Part shown: positions 36,325-47,162 of the stretch, piece after piece
How the letters are laid out: each line of letters begins with the position of its first letter
Position numbering within the stretch: the first letter of the stretch is position 1
Assembly (NCBI RefSeq): GCF_000006565.2
Contig: NC_031468.1
Coordinates: forward strand, 1,574,747 to 1,638,746
Source of the DNA: Toxoplasma gondii ME49
Lineage: Eukaryota > Apicomplexa > Conoidasida > Eucoccidiorida > Sarcocystidae
Direction: 5' to 3'
DNA length: 64,000 nt
Position numbers and translations under genes: made by a program
The notes under the pieces: generated by a model
Databases searched by the model: none
What the model saw: only the letters and a program-made list of their open reading frames with translations
What the model was told of the DNA's origin: nothing

Positions 36325-38023
36325 TGCGGTTTGTGGTTTTCCTGTTTGCTTGTTTCCAGTGAAAAAGGTATATGCCGACTGCTTCCAGCCTTCGGTGGCT
36401 CGAGACAAGAACATGCAACGGGGTATCGGCTTTCCTCTTTCCCCGTTCTTTTTGTCTCCCGGGTGTCGGTTTCCTAGCCACAGGATCGTCACTCGAATCA
36501 CTTCGGCAAGTGAGCCGCAACCAGCCATTCCTCCGTTTTCTCATATTTGATGCTACGTCGCTGTGGGGGCTTCTGAAAGCCACAGTGTGCCGGCGATGTT
36601 GCTGACGAATGATACTGAATGGAAGACGCGAAATGTTAAGGGTTGATTGTTACCCAGACGAATGCACATGAAGTTTAAACACACACGGAGGCAGACGTTT
36701 CAGTGACTGTAGGTGCAGCACTCACGCCGTGGGCAAAAAGAAATGATGTCAATCTTACTTAAAGGCCGCCTCATGTTCCTGTCTAGTCTCTTGGATTTAC
36801 CAGCAATCACGAAACGTCCAGATAGAATTAAAAAAAAAGTTATCCCCTCTCTCCATTTGGCGATGACACAGCCAGCCGCTTCCAGCTGTCCTCCGGCATT
36901 CACCATCTGCCCAGATATCGATCCGCTCGTTCCTGCTCACGGGCTCGTGGACCTACATCAACAGGTTCTACAGCGTGTGGATGGTGAAACACCCTCTCAA
37001 GTCGAAGCCGTTCCTACAACTCGATATGTGGCGGACTCCCATGAAAATACAACTGATCATAGCGTCTAGAAACTGTTCTGCGCCACTGATTATACAAACG
37101 AGTGCGGCAATCCAGCTACTTTCTAAGAGTGTGGAGATGCATTCACCGGCAGAGGGAAGGATTCCGACACGCCTCGCCCACTTCAGCGGAGTGGAGAGCC
37201 ACTGAAAAAACAGGAGCGTCAATACAAGGCAGCACGCGTGTTTGTCTCCTGTGAGGTGGTCTCTGGTTCTGAAGGGGAGCTGAGCACTCGTCGTCCTCAC
37301 GTCCGCTGGATGGCTGCCAACTACTGTCCTTTGTGCGTGTCTATGCGGAGGGGCGCCGTGAGGCCTTCCACTAAAGCGACAGCGGTTCACGATCTGTTCA
37401 CGGACCATCTTTTGCCGTTGCGGACATGTTTCATCGTAGGATCGAGGCAGGAAGAGGCAGCTACAGTTCGATTCCCTGCTAGCTACGGGGTCCACAAGGA
37501 CCTCCGCAGATATTGGAGAAAACGTTTCACGGAGGTGTTCAGTTGCAAGTTAGGAAGCGCACGCACGCAGCAAGTACGAATGCGGCGTCAAAATCTCATT
37601 GTGTCCCTTTACGTACCGAATGTGCTCCCGGCTCGTTATGAATCAATCCATCCCTCTAGAAGCTTAGAGTCAGGGAACGACCAAACAGGGAAAAACGATT
37701 CACGAACAAAATCCTGTGTCTAACACAGAACTGCGTGTAGTAAGATCTAGCAGAGAAAAAGGTACACTAGCTGACAACAATGGCACGGCTGATTCTAGCA
37801 GGACAGCACCTGCATAGCATTTGCTACAGCGCGAGACCGCAACAGTGAACCGTCGTGATGCCCACATATTTCCTTCAAGTGCTCCGCTTCAGAAACTGGC
37901 TCTCGGACTGAATGGATGTCGACAAGGTCCCCGCGAGAGTGCTGATGTCCGATCACACTGGCACCATCCCGCGCTGCCGATCTGCTTTGTACAAACTGTC
38001 CCACCAACACCGCAGTTCACGCG
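36325..38023. other. Convergent spacer between GCP4 and the ROP array
   Basis: It lies between the GCP4 stop (plus strand) and the stop of the first pseudokinase gene (minus strand), so it should hold both 3' untranslated regions. From about 37060 to 37580 it matches the segment that follows the other ROP copies. 36325-37059 shows no gene or repeat that I recognise. Confidence 0.6.
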
Positions 38024-39739
38024 TTACAATTGGGTTTCACCATTCCCTTGAACGGTCTCCTGAAGCAACTGCATGGTGCGGCGGAAATTGGCATCGCGCA
38101 GAGCAGCTTGTGGCACCAGGCGGGTCCAACGTCTTCGAGTCAGGAACTTGCGAATGAGGGTTTTCACAGATTCCGGCATGTCACTCGGGCAGACATCGAA
38201 GGACAGACGCTGATCCAAGTTGCGAACGGTTTGATACAAGGTCGCAGGGTGTGAGTTCTCGAGTTTCTCTGAAGAATCGACTCCGGGTGTCCCCAGATCG
38301 AACGGCAGCCTTCCGCACCATAACTCGAAAAGGATAATTCCGAGAGAATACCCGTCCCGGGAATACGTGTACGGTGTCTCGGGGTGCTCCAAAACCTCAG
38401 GCGCACCGTACCTACTCGGACGGGATGTCGTGAACCTCTCCCCGTGGCGACGTGCTCTGCCGAGGTCGGAGAGGTAGAGAAGGCCATGACTGAAGAGCAG
38501 AACGCTTTTGGGTTCCAGCTTTCCGTGCACTACTTTTCGCGTGTGCAGTGCTGCCAGAAGTTGGATCAGCTGCACAGTCGCGCCCAGGAGGACAATTTTC
38601 TTCGCTCGATCATCGAATGCTGAGGCATCACCTGAGCGCAGAAAATTGATGACATCCACCAGCGAGGACGAGGCCTTGGGAACCAGGACAACCGGCCTGC
38701 CTTCGCTCTGATCGGCAGAATCACCATCTCCTCGGTAAACCAGTGTCTCGATGGGAGCCAAGAGACGAAGTCGATGCATTGCGTCCACCGGGTCCTTCAG
38801 CGACACGATTTTCAGGATTCTAGCCTCTGTCTCGGCAACTGACATCGACTCTGTAGTCTTCCCGAGAAACGCCTTCACAGCGAGTTCAGAATCAATGCCA
38901 GAGATGAATCCGCTGAAAACTGCCGTATACTCTCCAATTCCGAGTGGTGCTCTGAGAGATACCGTCACTTGTTCACCAGTTGTAGCGGACACAAGGTTGA
39001 TAGAGGCCCCAGACCGCAGCCCCGCCTCACGCGCAACCTCCAACGCTTCGCCTTCGGGGGCCGTAACTGTCATGGACGAGGCAAGCGATGCGAGTTCTGA
39101 TTGTCCGACCGCCTCCTCGTTGCGGAATTCGAAGCTGCTTCGTAGAGCAAGTCGTCCTCTAACACGGTCAGTGACTCCCGCCATACCCGTGGTGAACCGC
39201 CTCCAACCGCGTCCAACAAACCGTCGGGCACCTCCGAAGAAGCGGCCCACGCGACCAAACATGTCTCTGGCTCGTTGTCTCGGGGATCTAGTGGGTGCTT
39301 TCGGCTCCGGCTCCCCAGGCGGGACATCGCCTGACTGAACCGTCTCCCATCCTTCAGGAGTAGAATCTGTCCCACTAGGGATGGGCTGTGAGGGTCCTGG
39401 GACGGCCCCCTGTTCATCGGTTCGTGGACGCCGGATTGCGTTCCGAGCAGATGTAAACCAGGACATCACACGTTGACCAAACGATCGCCCGGACGATTGT
39501 GTTTGTGGAGGAACCCCTGTCGTGGCTACCTCAGTGATGCCTTCTTCATCGATGTTGCCTCTTGAATCTGGCAGAGAATCCGCACCTCGAGCGACTTGAA
39601 GAACAACAGGTTCACCCGCAGTATCTGCGACGTCCGGGCCCAAAGTCCCTTGCACTGGCGCAGCCAGAGAGACCTGGGGTGCGCAGACCAGGCTGATGCC
39701 GCCTGCCGCCGCAAAAAAAAGGGCAACAGACGTCCTCAT
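38024..39739 (-). CDS. ROP2-superfamily secreted pseudokinase, intact copy 1
   Basis: A single open exon of 571 residues. ATG at 39739 is chosen because all four copies share MRTSVALFFAA from this point. Residues 1-27 form a signal peptide. About 28-150 is variable and acidic/Pro-rich. Residues 153-200 are an Arg-rich amphipathic stretch of the type that binds ROP2-family proteins to the vacuole membrane. The kinase fold follows: glycine loop GIGEYTAV (267-274), AVK Lys289, HGK in place of HRD (405-407, so the catalytic Asp is Lys, and the later Asn is Ser), DLG (425-427) and APE (446-448). Loss of the catalytic Asp predicts a pseudokinase. ROP5 is the best-known tandem pseudokinase of this superfamily, but the C-lobe here differs enough that I do not assign a ROP number. 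The gene converges on GCP4. Confidence 0.9.
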   Translation of the reverse strand: MRTSVALFFAAAGGISLVCAPQVSLAAPVQGTLGPDVADTAGEPVVLQVARGADSLPDSRGNIDEEGITEVATTGVPPQTQSSGRSFGQRVMSWFTSARNAIRRPRTDEQGAVPGPSQPIPSGTDSTPEGWETVQSGDVPPGEPEPKAPTRSPRQRARDMFGRVGRFFGGARRFVGRGWRRFTTGMAGVTDRVRGRLALRSSFEFRNEEAVGQSELASLASSMTVTAPEGEALEVAREAGLRSGASINLVSATTGEQVTVSLRAPLGIGEYTAVFSGFISGIDSELAVKAFLGKTTESMSVAETEARILKIVSLKDPVDAMHRLRLLAPIETLVYRGDGDSADQSEGRPVVLVPKASSSLVDVINFLRSGDASAFDDRAKKIVLLGATVQLIQLLAALHTRKVVHGKLEPKSVLLFSHGLLYLSDLGRARRHGERFTTSRPSRYGAPEVLEHPETPYTYSRDGYSLGIILFELWCGRLPFDLGTPGVDSSEKLENSHPATLYQTVRNLDQRLSFDVCPSDMPESVKTLIRKFLTRRRWTRLVPQAALRDANFRRTMQLLQETVQGNGETQL

Positions 39740-40861
39740 TTTGATGGACACAACCTTCAGTCTTAGCTGGGTGAGGTCGGCTTCTAGACAAAACCCGGAA
39801 TCTCGTGCAGAACACCCGGGACTTGCTAAATAATTGCGTGCTCAACAGTGTCCGTCGCGTAGCACTGCAGTTGAATGGTCTCGCGTTTTCCAACCTTTAA
39901 AAGTTCTGGTGATTTGTTGGCTAGCAGTTTAACAGGCTGTAGCTAGAAATTGATGAGACGTTAGCCAGAAATCAGTGAGGCGTGAAGACGCTCCCCCTGT
40001 CTTCCGCTTGTGTCTTTCTCGACCTCGTTGACGGCTCTCCGAATTCGCGGAGCTAGCGCGGCACCCGGTGGTGATCGTGCTAGCGCTGCCGTACGAAAAT
40101 GAAAGGACACCGACAAAGCCCTCGAATTACATTCGCCACTTCTATGTTCGGAGACAGAGGGACGACCATTTGTTCTGCTGCCTCAGTTATCCTGTTTCCA
40201 GCTAACTAGTTTCCACCCAAAATGTGGTGCGTGTCTTGAATGGGGATGCACCTTGTTGCTGCACGACTTGGCCCGTCGCTCGAGATACACCATGGCTGGG
40301 GCCGCCCGTCGCTCATAGAGTGAAGCGCGGTAGTCGACCGCAGTCGCTTCATATTCACCAAGTCAACCGTCGCACAACAATACTACCTCAATTTCCTCGT
40401 ACAATATCGAGGAGCAAGACGATGCCGTCACCTCTGCTCCGATGAGATCTCACTGAAGAACCGTGTTCCTTCGCGACCTACAAGCAGCCGCCGTAGGGCC
40501 AGTAGTTATGGGGAAGAATCACACCTAGTTCACGCCCGGTTTTTGTTGAAGTGTAATTCACTTGATTTTGCTGTAGGACGCCCGGTCGACTCGAAAGCCT
40601 TCTGGAAAATATACATCCGCTAGCTTGGACATGGCGGAGTGACAGGACGACAGAAGTGCTAATTCTCGTGTCTGGAAACAATTCTGCACTGCTGATAATA
40701 CAAACGAGTGCGGCAATCCAGCTACTTTCGAAGAGTGTGGAGATGCATTCACCGGCAGAGGGAAGGATTCCGACACGCCTCGCCCACTTCAGCGGAGTGG
40801 AGAGCCACTGAAAAAACAGGAGCGTCATACAGGGCAGCACGCGTGTTGTCGCCCCTGTGAA
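39740..40861. other. 5' flank of ROP copy 1 and spacer with Y and X repeat segments
   Basis: The first 160 bases match the 5' flanks of the other copies. 39900-40140 is diverged, then segment Y starts near 40145 and passes into segment X near 40600 before the first N run. No separate gene is evident. Confidence 0.6.
39954..39960. promoter_or_regulatory. TGAGACG heptamer upstream of ROP copy 1
   Basis: WGAGACG elements are a known Toxoplasma promoter motif that works in either orientation. One lies 215 bases upstream of the copy 1 ATG. At the aligned place the other copies read TGAGGCT (42823-42829 and about 47339-47345), so only the intact gene keeps the motif. A 7-base match can arise by chance. 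Confidence 0.35.
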
Positions 40862-41271
40862 NNNNNNNNNNNNNNNNNNNNNNNNNNNNNNNNNNNNNNN
40901 NNNNNNNNNNNNNNNNNNNNNNNNNNNNNNNNNNNNNNNNNNNNNNNNNNNNNNNNNNNNNNNNNNNNNNNNNNNNNNNNNNNNNNNNNNNNNNNNNNNN
41001 NNNNNNNNNNNNNNNNNNNNNNNNNNNNNNNNNNNNNNNNNNNNNNNNNNNNNNNNNNNNNNNNNNNNNNNNNNNNNNNNNNNNNNNNNNNNNNNNNNNN
41101 NNNNNNNNNNNNNNNNNNNNNNNNNNNNNNNNNNNNNNNNNNNNNNNNNNNNNNNNNNNNNNNNNNNNNNNNNNNNNNNNNNNNNNNNNNNNNNNNNNNN
41201 NNNNNNNNNNNNNNNNNNNNNNNNNNNNNNNNNNNNNNNNNNNNNNNNNNNNNNNNNNNNNNNNNNNNNNN
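40862..41271. other. Assembly gap in ROP copy 2
   Basis: A run of N replaces the C-terminal coding end of copy 2 (from just after APE) and the adjoining part of segment X. The size is probably an estimate. Confidence 0.98.
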
Positions 41272-42646
41272 AAAACCTCAGGTGCACCGTACCTACTCGG
41301 ACGGAATGTCGTGAACCTCTCCCCGTGGCGACGTGCTCTGCCGAGGTCGGAGAGGTAGAGAAGGCCATGACTGAAGAGCAGAACGCTTTTGGGTTCCAGC
41401 TTTCCGTGCACTACTTTTCGCGTGTGCAGTGCTGCCAGAAGTTGGATCAGCTGCACAGTCGCGCCCAGGCGGACAATTTTCTTCGCTCGATCATCGAATG
41501 CTGAGGCATCACCTGAGCGCAGAAAATTGATGACATCCACCAGCGAGGACGAGGCCTTGGGAACCAGGACACCGGCCTGCCTTCGCTCTGATCGGCAGAA
41601 TCACCATCTCTTCGGTAAGCCAGTGTCTCGATGGGAGCCAAGAGACGAAGTCGACGCATTGCGTCCACCGGGTCCTTCAGCGACACGATTTTCAGGATAC
41701 TGGCCTCTGTCTCGGCAACTGACATCGACTCTGTAGTCTTCCCGAGAAACGCCTTCACAGCGAGTTCAGAATCAATGCCAGAGATGAATCCGCTGAAAAC
41801 TGCCGTATACTCTCCAATTCCGAGTGGTGCGCTGAGAGATACCGTCACTTGTTCACCAGTTGTAGCGGACACAAGGTTGATAGAGGCCCCAGACCGCAGC
41901 CCCGCCTCACGCGCAACCTCCAACGCTTCGCCTTCGGGGGCCGTAACTGTCATGGACGAGGCAAGCGATGCGAGTTCTGATTGTCCGACCGCCTCCTCGT
42001 TGCGGAATTCGAAGCTGCTTCGTAGAGCAAGTCGTCCTCTAACACGGTCAGTGACTCCCGCCATACCCGTGGTGAACCGCCGCCAACCGCGTCCAACAGC
42101 CCGTCGGGCACCTCCAACGAAGCGGCCCATGCGACCAAACATGTCTCTGGCTCGTTGTGCTTGTTGTCTCGGGGATCTAGTGGCCCAGTTTCTCATCCTG
42201 GTACCAACTCCGGGAGCTTTCGGCCCCGGGCCCCCAGGCGGCACATCCTCGGGCTGTACGATCTTCAAATCGTCAGATGGAGAACCACCCTCGTCATTGG
42301 CAACGTTTTCAGGCCCTGTGACGATACTCTCTCCTCCTCTGCGGATAGACGAACTCGAATGGCTGGGCATCGACTCGACTAGACGTCGACGGGGAGGCTT
42401 TGGGGGCGGTTGTCTCCATTCCTGTGGCAGGGGTCCCTCCACGGCGCCCTCCTGAGTGCTCCCGCCTTCGGCCCCTCGCAGTGGAACATCACTGGAAGAG
42501 GACGAAAGAACAGGAGGCTCACCGGTGTTTTCTGGCACATCCGGGCCCAACGTTCCTTGCATTGGCGCAGCTAGGGAGACATGGAGCGTGCAGGGCAGGC
42601 TGATACTGCCTAGCGCCGCGAAAAACAGGGCAACAGACGTCCTCAT
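41272..42646 (-). pseudogene. ROP2-superfamily pseudokinase copy 2, frameshifted and truncated by a gap
   Basis: The start at 42646 opens a frame with the signal peptide, a Pro-rich variable region (PPPKPPRRR), the Arg-rich amphipathic stretch and the first half of the kinase fold. Near 41571 one A is missing in a stretch where the other copies read ggacaaccgg. After this the original frame runs on in unrelated residues to a stop near 41447, while the true frame resumes and reads HGK and DLG up to the N run. The rest of the C-lobe lies in the gap. The frameshift could be real or an assembly or base-calling error, because it is a single base in an unresolved array. Confidence 0.8.
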
Positions 42647-43419
42647 TTTGATGCACGCAACCTTCAGGCTTCGCTCGGTGAGGTCGGCTTCTAGACAAAA
42701 CCCCGAGATTCGTGAAGAACACCCGGGACTTGCTAAGTAATTGCGTGCTCAACAATATCCGACACGCGGAAATGAAGGTGTAGTTGAATGGCCTCTTGGT
42801 TTTTCACCCCGAGAAATTATGATGAGGCTTCAGCCATAAATTGGCCAGGCGCAACGCTGCTCTCCGTGTCTTCCCTTTCGGTCTCGCTCGACCACACGGA
42901 CCACTCTGTCATTCCGCTGGAGCTAGCGCGTGCCCGGTGGTGTCACCAATGGACTAGCAATGTGGAACCCTATTCTGGAGAGAGAGGGAGACGGACCAGA
43001 GACTCGGATTGAACTCGCCACTTATATTTTCGGAGACAGAGGGACGACCATTTGTTCTGCTGCCTCAGTTATTCTGTTTCCAGCTAACTAGTTTCCACCC
43101 AAAATGTGGTGCGTGTCTTGAATGGGGATGCACCTTGTTGCTGCACGACTTGGCCCGTCGCTCGAGATACACCATGGCTGGGGCCGCCCGTCGCTCATGG
43201 AGTGAAGCGGGGGAGGTCGAGCGCGGCCGCTTCATATTCACTAAGTCCACCATCGCACACCCGTACTTCCTCAATTTCCTCGTACAATATGGAGGGGCAA
43301 TACGTTGCCGTCACCTCTGCTCCGCTGCGAACTCACTGAAGAACCGTTTTCCTTCGCGACCTACATGCAGCTATTATGTGGCCAGTAGTGGGTGGATAAG
43401 TGAAAAACGTGCTAAACGG
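42647..43419. other. 5' flank of ROP copy 2 with Y segment
   Basis: This stretch is almost identical to the flank of copy 3 (47163-47900) over its full length, including the TGAGGCT variant and segment Y. The similarity ends at about 43395-43420, where the unit-specific piece begins. Confidence 0.65.
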
Positions 43420-44530
43420 AGCTGATACACGGAATGTGCCGCATTGGCGCCAAATCCTGGTGAAGCAGCCCTGAAGCGTACGTGTTTATAATGATTGCGT
43501 TCAGCAGTCATGCTTTTTTGCGATTAAATAGAGAAGTCTATTTGACTGGTCCTTGGTAGGCCACCGTCCCCGTGGCTTCCGAAGTAGACACCGTTGCCAG
43601 GGAGTTGCCACAGCAGCACTGTGGCTGCCTAGAAGCAGGCAGCCTTTTCAAAGGCGTCAAAGGTGGGGGACGTGGACAGCAGAACACAGCTCAGAAATCA
43701 ACTACAAATGACAAGTTAGGTCAGTCAGTACGAAAGCAACTGCAAGTACAAATCAAATGGACTTCTCTAGCACAAGGTAGGAATGGGTCATCAGTGCGTG
43801 ACGCTCAAGCGTAGTGTTACCACCATTGCAGTTACTTCTGCCAAAGTGGACTCCTCACTGGTAGCCTGCCGAATAATATCTGAACAGAGGGGATGGACGG
43901 TTCCGTGATAGCGGGGACAGTACCCTGTTGCGCGATTATGTACGGGAATGCGTTCGGATTCCACCCTACACCGGAGATCCGACCAGCCATGGAGAAGCAG
44001 CCACCACAGTGTAGAAAAATGCCTGGCCGCTGCACAAAGGCATCAACGCACGGAAGGGCGGACATTTCAGTGTTTTGGTTGCCCAGTCTTTCATGCCTCT
44101 TCTAGTATCCTAGAAACAGCACAACTGTGTTTCCATGCCGTGCCTGCTGACGGTAGACAGGGGCCCGCGTACCGATCGCCCCAGCACGGATGTGAAGCCG
44201 GAGTTTCCGGCGCATTTGCTTTTTGAGACGTTTGAAACGATTGTTGCATCAGGGTGGCGTCTCCGCGCGTTGCTTCTTTCGCTGTGGACGGCCCCAGTGT
44301 CTCACAAAACGCGCAAACTACGTACTCGGCGCCTTCCCTTGCTTTGGGCGTGGCAACTGTTTCTGCCAGATGTTCAGCAGCCTGATGTGCACCAACCGCC
44401 TTATGCCAGTACTTCCCTACCACGTGTGCCCACCCGAAGTCGCAGCCACACGACGTGGTCCTCCCCAGGGCGATTTTCATGACTTGCAATTTTATTAATA
44501 GCAGATATGGTTGACTCTTTCTGCTGAAAT
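43420..44530. other. Unit-specific 1.1-kb piece between Y of unit 2 and X of unit 3
   Basis: This stretch has no counterpart between the other Y and X segments, which join directly there. It carries several Cys- and His-containing open frames on both strands (for example near 44135-44500 plus and 44091-44594 minus), but none has a clear start, splice pattern or known motif. I see no terminal inverted repeats, target-site duplication or transposase signature. It may be ancestral spacer lost from other units, or an insertion. Confidence 0.55.
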
Positions 44531-45339
44531 CTAATTCACGTGAGCTGACGGTGAGACGCCCGGTCGACTCGAAAGCCTTCTGGAAAATATACATCCGCTA
44601 GCTTGGACATGGCGGAGTGACAGGACGACAGAAGTGCTAATTCCCGTGTCTGGAAACAATTCTGCACTGCTGATAATACAAACGAGTGCGGCAATCCAGC
44701 TACTTTCGAAGAGTGTGGAGATGCATTCACCGGCAGAGGGAAGGATTCCGACACGCCTCGCCCACTTAAGCGGAGTGGAGAGCCACTGAAAAAACAGGAG
44801 CGTCAATACAAGGCAGCACGCGTGTTTGTCTCCTGTGAGGTGGTCTCTGGTTCTGAAGGGGAGCTGAGCACTCGTCATCCTCACGTCCGCTGGATGGCTG
44901 CCAACTACTGTCCTTTGTGCGTGTCTATGCGGAGGGGCGCCATGAGGCTTTCCACCAAAGCGACAGCGGTTCACGATCTGTTCACGGACCATCTTTTGCC
45001 GTTGCGGACATGTTTCATCGTAGGATCGAGGCAGGAAGAGGCAGCTACAGTTCGATTCCCTGCTAGCTACGGGGACCACAAGGACCTCCGTAGATATTGG
45101 AGAAAACGTTTCACGGAGGTGTTCAGTTGCGAGTTAGGAAGCGCACACACGCAGCAAGTGCGATGGCGGCGTTAAAATTTCAACTGCCTCTGTTACGCAC
45201 CAGGTGTTCAGTAGAACCATCATGCGTCAATCCACCTGCTCCAAGAGCGTACCAGGAATCCTGCCCCCCAAGAGAGAGAAACAGTTAAAAGAGATCACAC
45301 AGATGATGCAACATATGGGTGCGGTGACGCCCCAGTAAA

Positions 45340-45621
45340 NNNNNNNNNNNNNNNNNNNNNNNNNNNNNNNNNNNNNNNNNNNNNNNNNNNNNNNNNNNNN
45401 NNNNNNNNNNNNNNNNNNNNNNNNNNNNNNNNNNNNNNNNNNNNNNNNNNNNNNNNNNNNNNNNNNNNNNNNNNNNNNNNNNNNNNNNNNNNNNNNNNNN
45501 NNNNNNNNNNNNNNNNNNNNNNNNNNNNNNNNNNNNNNNNNNNNNNNNNNNNNNNNNNNNNNNNNNNNNNNNNNNNNNNNNNNNNNNNNNNNNNNNNNNN
45601 NNNNNNNNNNNNNNNNNNNNN
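45340..45621. other. Assembly gap in ROP copy 3
   Basis: N run at the same place in the repeat unit as the copy 2 gap. The C-terminal coding end of copy 3 is missing. Confidence 0.98.
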
Positions 45622-47162
45622 AAAACCTCAGGTGCACCGTACCTACTCGGACGGAATGTCGTGAACCTCTCCCCGTGGCGACGTGCTCTGCCGAGGTCGG
45701 AGAGGTAGAGAAGGCCATGACTGAAGAGCAGAACGCTTTTGGGTTCCAGCTTTCCGTGCACTACTTTTCGCGTGTGCAGTGCTGCCAGAAGTTGGATCAG
45801 CTGCACAGTCGCGCCCAGGCGGACAATTTTCTTCGCTCGATCATCGAATGCTGAGGCATCACCTGAGCGCAGAAAATTGATGACATCCACCAGCGAGGAC
45901 GAGGCCTTGGGAACCAGGACAACCGGCCTGCCTTCGCTCTGATCGGCAGAATCACCGTCTCTTCGGTAAACCAGTGTCTCGATGGGAGCCAAGAGACGAA
46001 GTCGACGCATTGCGTCCGCCGGGTCTCTCAGCGACACGATTTTCAGGATTCTAGCCTCTGTCTCGGCAACTGACATCGACTCTGTAGTCTTCCCGAGAAA
46101 CGCCTTCACAGCGAGTTCAGAATCAATGCCAGAGATGAATCCGCTGAAAACTGCCGTATACTCTCCAATTCCGAGTGGTGCTCTGAGAGATACCGTCACT
46201 TGTTCACCAGTTGTAGCGGACACAAGGTTGATAGAGGCCCCAGACCGCAGCCCCGCCTCACGCGCAACCTCCAACGCTTCGCCTTCGGGGGCCACAACTG
46301 TTAACGATGGGGCCAGCGATGCGAGTTACGATTGTCCGACCGCCTCCTCGTTGCGGAATCCGAAGCTCTTTCGTGCAGCAAGTCGTCCTCTAACACGGTC
46401 AGTGACTCCCGCCATACCCGTGGTGAACCGCCGCCAACCGCGTCCAACAGCCCGTCGGGCACCTCCGACGAAGCGGCCCATGCGACCAACCACCTGCCTG
46501 GGTGGTTGCAGTTCTATATTTGGCACTCTCATGACCCAGTTTCTCATCCTGGTACCAACTCCGGGAGCTTTCGGCCCCGGGCCCCCAGGCGGCACATCCT
46601 CGGGCTGTACGATCTTCAAATCGTCAGATGGAGAACCACCCTCGTCATTGGCAACGTTTTCAGGCCCTGGGACGATACTCTCTCCTCCTCTGCGGATAGA
46701 CGAACTCGAATTGCTGCGCATCGCCTCGACCAGACGTCGACGGGGAGGCTTTGGGGGCGGTTGTCTCCATTCCTGTGGCAGGGGTCCCTCCACGGCGCCC
46801 TCCTGAGTGCTCCCGCCTTCGGCCTCAGGCAGTAGAACATTACTGTCGCCTCCTCGGCGGATAGACGAACTCGAATGGCTGGGCATCGACTCGACTAGAC
46901 GTCGACGGGGAGGCTTTGGGGGCGGTTGTCTCCATTCCTGTGGCAGGGGTCCCTCCACGGCGCCCTCCTGAGTGCTCCCGCCTTCGGCCCCTCGCAGTGG
47001 AACATCACTGGAAGAGGACGGAAGAACAGGAGGCTCACCGATGTTTTCTGGCACATCCGGGCCCAACGTTCCTTGCATTGGCGCAGCTAGGGAGACATGG
47101 AGCGTGCAGGGCAGGCTGATACTGCCTAGCGCCGCGAAAAACAGGGCAACAGACGTCCTCAT
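45622..47162 (-). pseudogene. ROP2-superfamily pseudokinase copy 3, nonsense codon before the kinase domain
   Basis: From ATG 47162 the frame encodes 278 residues: signal peptide, a Pro-rich variable region present as two tandem copies, and the Arg-rich amphipathic stretch. It ends at TAA 46326-46328, where the intact copy has a Glu codon (its residue 215). Beyond the stop the same frame is open and nearly identical to copy 1 up to the gap, with HGK and DLG. The product as written would be a secreted, membrane-binding fragment without the pseudokinase fold. The C-terminus is not assembled. The Ser/Pro-rich N-terminus closely resembles copies 2 and 4 but not copy 1. Confidence 0.82.
46690..46990 (-). 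repeat. Internal tandem duplication of a Pro-rich module in ROP copy 3
   Basis: About 150 bases, encoding AEGGSTQEGAVEGPLPQEW followed by RQPPPKPPRRRL and a SSSSIRRGG end, occur twice in direct order. Copies 2 and 4 have one unit. The two units differ at only a few residues, so the duplication is recent. Confidence 0.88.

Noticed and set aside
40862..41368. Open frames spanning N runs
   Set aside because: The unknown bases carry no stop codons by construction, so continuity across the gaps is meaningless.
43420..44530. Zinc-finger or transposase gene in the unit-specific piece
   Set aside because: Cys and His residues occur in several frames on both strands but without regular spacing, a start, a DDE-type motif or terminal repeats.
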